Positions 34,510-38,341 of a stretch of DNA of 38,341 bases are shown here, piece after piece. Made by a program: the position numbers and the translations under genes. Under the pieces are notes generated by a model. It was not told the origin of the DNA, searched no databases, and saw only the letters and a program-made list of their open reading frames with translations. Position 1 is the first letter of the stretch. Each line of letters starts with the position of its first letter. Source of the DNA: a bacterium (GTDB taxonomy: Bacteria; UBP14; UBA6098; JAFGQG01); the NCBI GenBank assembly GCA_016930435.1, contig JAFGGQ010000058.1:1-38341 (forward strand). The letters run 5' to 3'.

Positions 34510-35532
34510 TTATAATAGCCCCACTTTCACTAATTTAAGGGCGATCTGCACGGCATTGCCAGCAGCGCCCTTGACTAAATTATCAGCTACGATCCACATA
34601 TTCAAACAGTTTTCCCGGGAGTAATCCCGGCGTATCCTGCCTACAAACACCTCGTAACGACCCCGGGCTTCCAGTGGCGTGGGGAAATTGGGGGAGTTCG
34701 GTTCCCGGACAACCAGTCCCGGGTAAGTTCTCAATACCTCGTGAACTCTATCTAATTCAACAGCTTCCTCAAATTCTACATTTACCGATTCTGAGTGCCC
34801 GACCGAAACAGGAACCCTGACCGCCGTCGCAGTAACCTTTAAATCGGGCTGTTCCAGTATCTTCTGGGTCTCCTTGATCAGTTTTAATTCCTCGGTGGTA
34901 TAACCATCTTCGCCCTCAGAATATATAGGATCATCGAACTTGCCGATCTTGGGGACCAGGTTATCAAGGATAGGGAATTCAAAAGGTCCTTGCAGGGTTC
35001 CTCCGCGCCTCTGATCGTGAAGTGCTTCCAGTCCCTCGCGCCCCGCTCCGGTCACCGATTGGTAAGTGGATACCACTATTCTTTTCAAGGGTGCCAAACT
35101 CCGGAGAGCCGCTAATACCATGACCAATTGGATGGTGGAGCAATTGGGATTTGCGATGATCCGGCTGGGTGATGATCGAATGGTCTCGAAGTTGATTTCG
35201 GGCACTACCAGTGCTTTATCCTCATCCCTTCGGAAGGCGGAGCTATTGTCGATCACCCAGGCGCCCTTCCCGGCGAAGAGGGGGCTGTACTCAAGGCTGA
35301 TTTTGGATCCCGCAGAGAAGAGCGCAAGGTCAACCACGGGATCAAAAGCCCGTGTCAATTCCCGAACAATGATGTCTTTCCCCTGAAACTTGCGAATGGC
35401 GCCCCGGGATAAAGAAGAAGCATAAAGCACTAATTCACGAACCGGGAATTTCAGCTCCTCCAGACTCTCGATGAATCTGTCACCAACTAATCCGGTGGCT
35501 CCTATAATTGCTACTCTGTAACCCTTCATCAT
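34510..35532 (-). CDS. asd: Aspartate-semialdehyde dehydrogenase
   Basis: Asd reduces aspartyl phosphate to aspartate semialdehyde with NADPH, the second step to lysine, threonine, methionine and diaminopimelate. The 340-residue protein has the dinucleotide motif [10 protein letters not shown] (11-20), the catalytic C131 in NPNCSTIQL, the active-site H246 in [13 protein letters not shown], and a C-terminal dimerisation region. Length is typical. Its start (ATG at 35532 or the next codon) overlaps lysC by 4 nt, so both are translated as a pair. The permease-EIIA gene is 40 nt downstream. Confidence 0.96.
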   Translation of the reverse strand: MMKGYRVAIIGATGLVGDRFIESLEELKFPVRELVLYASSLSRGAIRKFQGKDIIVRELTRAFDPVVDLALFSAGSKISLEYSPLFAGKGAWVIDNSSAFRRDEDKALVVPEINFETIRSSPSRIIANPNCSTIQLVMVLAALRSLAPLKRIVVSTYQSVTGAGREGLEALHDQRRGGTLQGPFEFPILDNLVPKIGKFDDPIYSEGEDGYTTEELKLIKETQKILEQPDLKVTATAVRVPVSVGHSESVNVEFEEAVELDRVHEVLRTYPGLVVREPNSPNFPTPLEARGRYEVFVGRIRRDYSRENCLNMWIVADNLVKGAAGNAVQIALKLVKVGLL

Positions 35533-36722
35533 CCTGGCCTTTTCTGTTTGATGAGTACCTGATGGAGATACAAGGCAATATTTTCAGCTTTTTGATGATC
35601 CACCAGAAGGGAAAGCGAGGTACAGGAAGTATTTAATTGGAAGATCTTATAACCCTTTTCATTAAGCAATTCAATTATCTGGGAGAGTACTGAGACATTC
35701 CGGTTTATCTCTTTGCCAACGAGGGTTACCACCCCTACAGGGCTTATGGTATGGAAGGAATATCTTTCGATTAGAGCCTGGAATTTGGGAAGCTCGATCC
35801 CCGGTATCCAGAATGAAACCATTGTTTTGTTTTCCTGCGAATGCAGTTGGAACTGCTCGGTTTCAATTCTGATACCCTTTAATTCGTCAAGAAGCTGTGA
35901 GAGTTGTGCTTCGGTCAGAGGGGTGGATTGAAAAAACGTCAGATTATCTCTATGGGATATGGCTACGATTTCGGGAGTTTCCATGATCTGGTTTTCTCCT
36001 TTTATAAAGGTGCCGGTCTTATTTACAAAGCTGGATTTTATCTCGACAGGAATACCTTTGGTTCGGGCAAGTTCTACCGCCCTGGAATGGAATACCTTTG
36101 CCCCGGATACTGCCAGCTCCAGCATCATTTCGTATGAGATCTCGGGCAGTTTGATGGCATCCGGATCAAGTCTGGGGTCGATTGTGAATACCCCTTCCAC
36201 ATCGGTATAGATTTCGCATTTTAGAGCTCCCAGCGCTGCTGCAAGGGCAACTGCTGTGGTATCCGAGCCACCACGGCCCAAAGTGGTAACCTCCCGTTCC
36301 GGGCTGACCCCCTGAAAGCCGGCTACAATAACAATGCGCTGCTTGTGAAGTTCCTCGATGATGCGGACAGCCTTTACCTCGATTATCTTTGCACGGGTGT
36401 GATTATTATCACTGATAATTCCGCTCTGGGAACCGGTAAAGGAGATAGCTTCCAGCCCTTCCCGCCAGATGATCATGGAAAGGAGGGCCATGGAGATCCG
36501 TTCGCCGGCAGTAAGAAGCATATCCAATTCGCGTTCCCGCGGATTTGCGGTGATCTCTTGGGCCAGTCCTAAAAAATCGTCGGTTGTATTAGCCATAGCC
36601 GATACTACAACTACAACCTGGCGACCTGCCCGGTAGGTTTCGATCACCCGACGAGCGACTGATTCCAGGCGCTCAACATTGGCTACGGAACTTCCTCCGA
36701 ATTTTTGAATTACGATATCCAT
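35529..36722 (-). CDS. lysC: Aspartate kinase
   Basis: Aspartate kinase phosphorylates aspartate, opening the aspartate amino-acid family. The sequence shows KFGGSSV and GRGGSDTTA (catalytic and ATP/aspartate-binding motifs), then two ACT regulatory domains in the last 145 residues, starting near TPEIVAIS. The enzyme may be feedback-inhibited through the ACT domains by lysine, threonine or both, as known for the family. I take the ATG at 36722; the frame extends to a TTG at 36728 that adds two residues. A strong ribosome site is not seen. The gene overlaps asd by 4 nt. Confidence 0.96.
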   Translation of the reverse strand: MDIVIQKFGGSSVANVERLESVARRVIETYRAGRQVVVVVSAMANTTDDFLGLAQEITANPRERELDMLLTAGERISMALLSMIIWREGLEAISFTGSQSGIISDNNHTRAKIIEVKAVRIIEELHKQRIVIVAGFQGVSPEREVTTLGRGGSDTTAVALAAALGALKCEIYTDVEGVFTIDPRLDPDAIKLPEISYEMMLELAVSGAKVFHSRAVELARTKGIPVEIKSSFVNKTGTFIKGENQIMETPEIVAISHRDNLTFFQSTPLTEAQLSQLLDELKGIRIETEQFQLHSQENKTMVSFWIPGIELPKFQALIERYSFHTISPVGVVTLVGKEINRNVSVLSQIIELLNEKGYKIFQLNTSCTSLSLLVDHQKAENIALYLHQVLIKQKRPG

Positions 36723-36775
36723 TTTCAAACTTATATTAGTAAATTTAATCCTGATCAGATTCCGGCGATCCCGTT

Positions 36776-38014
36776 TTATTTTCGGGAAACCTCTTTGGCT
36801 ACCCTGAATCCGATATTCCCTTTTCTGTCAGTAATGTCCCGTTTGTTTCGTTCGCAGTTTCGTAAGGCATTTGAGGTGGGGTCAGCCAGATGGGGATCGG
36901 ATAGCCAGCTCCCTCCGCGGTAAACCTTCTGGCTGCCGCTGGACGGCCCCTGTGGATTGTCCCCGGTATATTCGGCATAATAAGTTGGGGCATACCAGTC
37001 TGAACACCATTCGGAGACATTGCCCCCCATGTTTTCGCATCCGTAAGGGGACACTCCGCCTGGGAATGAGCCCACCGGCGCGGTCCCCGTGTAACCGTCA
37101 ACCTCGCCGTACGAGGGGGCCAGACCATCTCCGTAATTACATTGAACTGTGTCCCCGGCGATAGCCATGAAAAAATCATTACCCCAGGGGAACTTATATC
37201 CATCGGGATGGCTGTCTCCGGTATGGTCGAGCCCTTCAGTGCCACGGGCTGCCTTCTCCCATTCAGCCTCGGTAGGCAAACGACCACCCGCCCAGCGGGA
37301 ATAGGCTTGCGCCTCATACCAGGATACCCCCACCACGGGGTAGTTAGGGTAATCGGGTCCGCTGTTATAGTTGCCATCTTCCCACCACTTAGGGGCTTCA
37401 ATGCCGTTGCGCTGTACCCAATCCCAGCCGGCTGAATCCCAGAACGCCTCCCTGAAATACCCGCTGTCCGAAATAAACGCCCCAAAATTGGCATTGGATA
37501 CCTCCCTGATCCCAATTCTGAAAGCATCAATACTGAACCGGGCATTAGGGGTTTCATCGAACTCACCGTCTTCCCAGACATCACCCCTGGTAAAGCTACC
37601 CCCAGGGATTAATACATACTGATAATCAACATGGGAGTTGTTAACGGTTACCATCACGGTGTCGGAAGCCCCTTGGTTGCCAGCGGCATCGTAAGCAATT
37701 GCATACAGAAAATGCTGAGTTCCGTTGATTAAACCGGATGCCACCCAGATAGCTACCCAGGGTTCATTATCGTCCTCAGCCAGTAAAGAACCGTCGAGAT
37801 AGAATTTTACCCGTTCTACTCCTACATTGTCCGATGCAATGGCTTCGACCGTAACTGTGTCCGAAACCTCTGATCCATTTTCAGGGTAACTGATAAAAAT
37901 ATCGGGGGCAGTGGAGTCATGGCCGTTGTTGTTATCCTCACCGCAACCAAGCATGAAGGATAGTGCGATTAGTATTATTGAAGAAAAAAGGTAAGGGGCA
38001 TTTCTGTAGATCAT
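36776..38014 (-). CDS. Lipoprotein with Ig-like domain and formylglycine-generating-enzyme-like (FGE/SUMF1) domain
   Basis: I take the ATG at 38014, with GGAGGA about 9 nt upstream; a TTG 18 nt further falls inside that site. The 412-residue product has a lipobox LGC (C24), an acidic Asn/Asp linker ([13 protein letters not shown]), an Ig-like domain (about 38-125), and an FGE-sulfatase domain (about 131-410) with [32 protein letters not shown] and [11 protein letters not shown]. Family members include formylglycine-generating enzymes, EgtB and non-catalytic binding proteins. One cysteine aligns with the FGE active site (ALRNCERN), but the partner cysteine five residues before it is absent by eye, so it is probably not a true FGE. 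Confidence 0.85.
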   Translation of the reverse strand: MIYRNAPYLFSSIILIALSFMLGCGEDNNNGHDSTAPDIFISYPENGSEVSDTVTVEAIASDNVGVERVKFYLDGSLLAEDDNEPWVAIWVASGLINGTQHFLYAIAYDAAGNQGASDTVMVTVNNSHVDYQYVLIPGGSFTRGDVWEDGEFDETPNARFSIDAFRIGIREVSNANFGAFISDSGYFREAFWDSAGWDWVQRNGIEAPKWWEDGNYNSGPDYPNYPVVGVSWYEAQAYSRWAGGRLPTEAEWEKAARGTEGLDHTGDSHPDGYKFPWGNDFFMAIAGDTVQCNYGDGLAPSYGEVDGYTGTAPVGSFPGGVSPYGCENMGGNVSEWCSDWYAPTYYAEYTGDNPQGPSSGSQKVYRGGSWLSDPHLADPTSNALRNCERNKRDITDRKGNIGFRVAKEVSRK

Positions 38015-38341
38015 TTTAAAGTATTCCTCCAAAGTTACATATACACTCTCAGATCTATCATTTACATTCCCTGTAATATGGTATAATTTTCAGATATTCT
38101 TCAATACTAAATTACATATTTTCCCCAGTGTTACAAGAAGATTTTGAATATTTCCAAAGATATTTTTTTTGTTTTAATAAACGAGATATATATGCATTCT
38201 GTTTAAAAACCAGCTAATTTTAAAGGAAACATAGATCATTATGGTTCATATGCAATTTAGCTGCATGGTATTATTTGAAATTTACCATAACTGCCACTGG
38301 ATTGCTGGATGGTTGCCTCTCCTGTATTGTTGAGTGATGAT
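38015..38341. other. Right-edge intergenic region
   Basis: This 327-base AT-rich region lies upstream of the FGE-like gene and probably holds its promoter. It includes a second copy of a 15-base sequence (38251-38265, minus strand) also found at 25067-25081. On the minus strand a short open tail ends with TAA at 38257-38259, possibly the end of a gene beyond the window, but only 27 codons are visible. Confidence 0.5.

Noticed and set aside
36799-37584. A 261-codon minus-strand frame overlapping the FGE-like gene
   Set aside because: It is out of frame with a clearly recognisable FGE domain and has no family signal.
38257-38340. A 27-codon minus-strand tail entering from the right edge
   Set aside because: It reads as protein-like (NNTGEATIQQSSG) but is too short to call a gene without the next sequence.

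Overview
The window looks like a piece of chromosome from an uncultured Gram-negative bacterium of the FCB (Fibrobacteres-Chlorobi-Bacteroidetes) type. The evidence is a secreted seven-repeat protein ending in a type IX secretion/FlgD-like sorting domain (PNPFN motif), several lipoproteins with lipoboxes, large secreted PPC-like modular proteins, and moderate base composition with AT-rich intergenic regions. No rRNA, tRNA, CRISPR array, IS transposase or phage gene was seen. The phylum assignment is an inference from protein style only.

Layout. (1) 1-6445, minus strand: one uninterrupted reading frame of at least 2148 codons that runs off the left edge. It encodes a secreted, very cysteine-rich protein built of about 15 modules from five related families. 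(2) 6627-13469, minus: a secreted protein with one EF-hand-like loop, a sigma54-type response regulator and its membrane histidine kinase, two TPR lipoproteins and an ApbE-type flavin transferase, tightly packed with overlaps. (3) 13795-20519, minus: asnA, mgtE, an M48 metalloprotease lipoprotein, a UbiA-type prenyltransferase and a secreted DUF3857/transglutaminase-like protein. A perfect 37-bp palindrome lies downstream of asnA. (4) 20914-24698, plus: LytR_C-domain membrane protein, rsfS, argS, rho, with a near-consensus promoter in front. (5) 25120-29603, minus: a DinG/XPD-like helicase with an apparent N-terminal RecB/Cas4-like nuclease domain, and the T9SS-type beta-propeller protein. (6) 29819-32143, plus: ftsE, ftsX and a TauE/SafE-type permease. 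(7) 32140-38014, minus: a small NTF2/SnoaL-like protein, an APC amino-acid permease fused to a PTS EIIA-like domain, asd, lysC, and a lipoprotein with an Ig-like domain plus a formylglycine-generating-enzyme-like domain.

How the genes fit together. lysC-asd form the first and second steps of the aspartate family pathway and overlap by 4 nt; the permease-EIIA fusion lies directly downstream and may move a related amino acid. asnA also uses aspartate but stands alone. The kinase and regulator are translationally coupled and lie downstream of the TPR lipoprotein genes, which suggests one envelope-linked unit. rsfS, argS and rho are housekeeping genes of translation and transcription. Much of the remaining content is envelope or secreted. 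The strongest candidate for something undescribed is the giant mosaic protein at the left edge; the helicase-nuclease fusion and the permease-EIIA fusion are the next most interesting.
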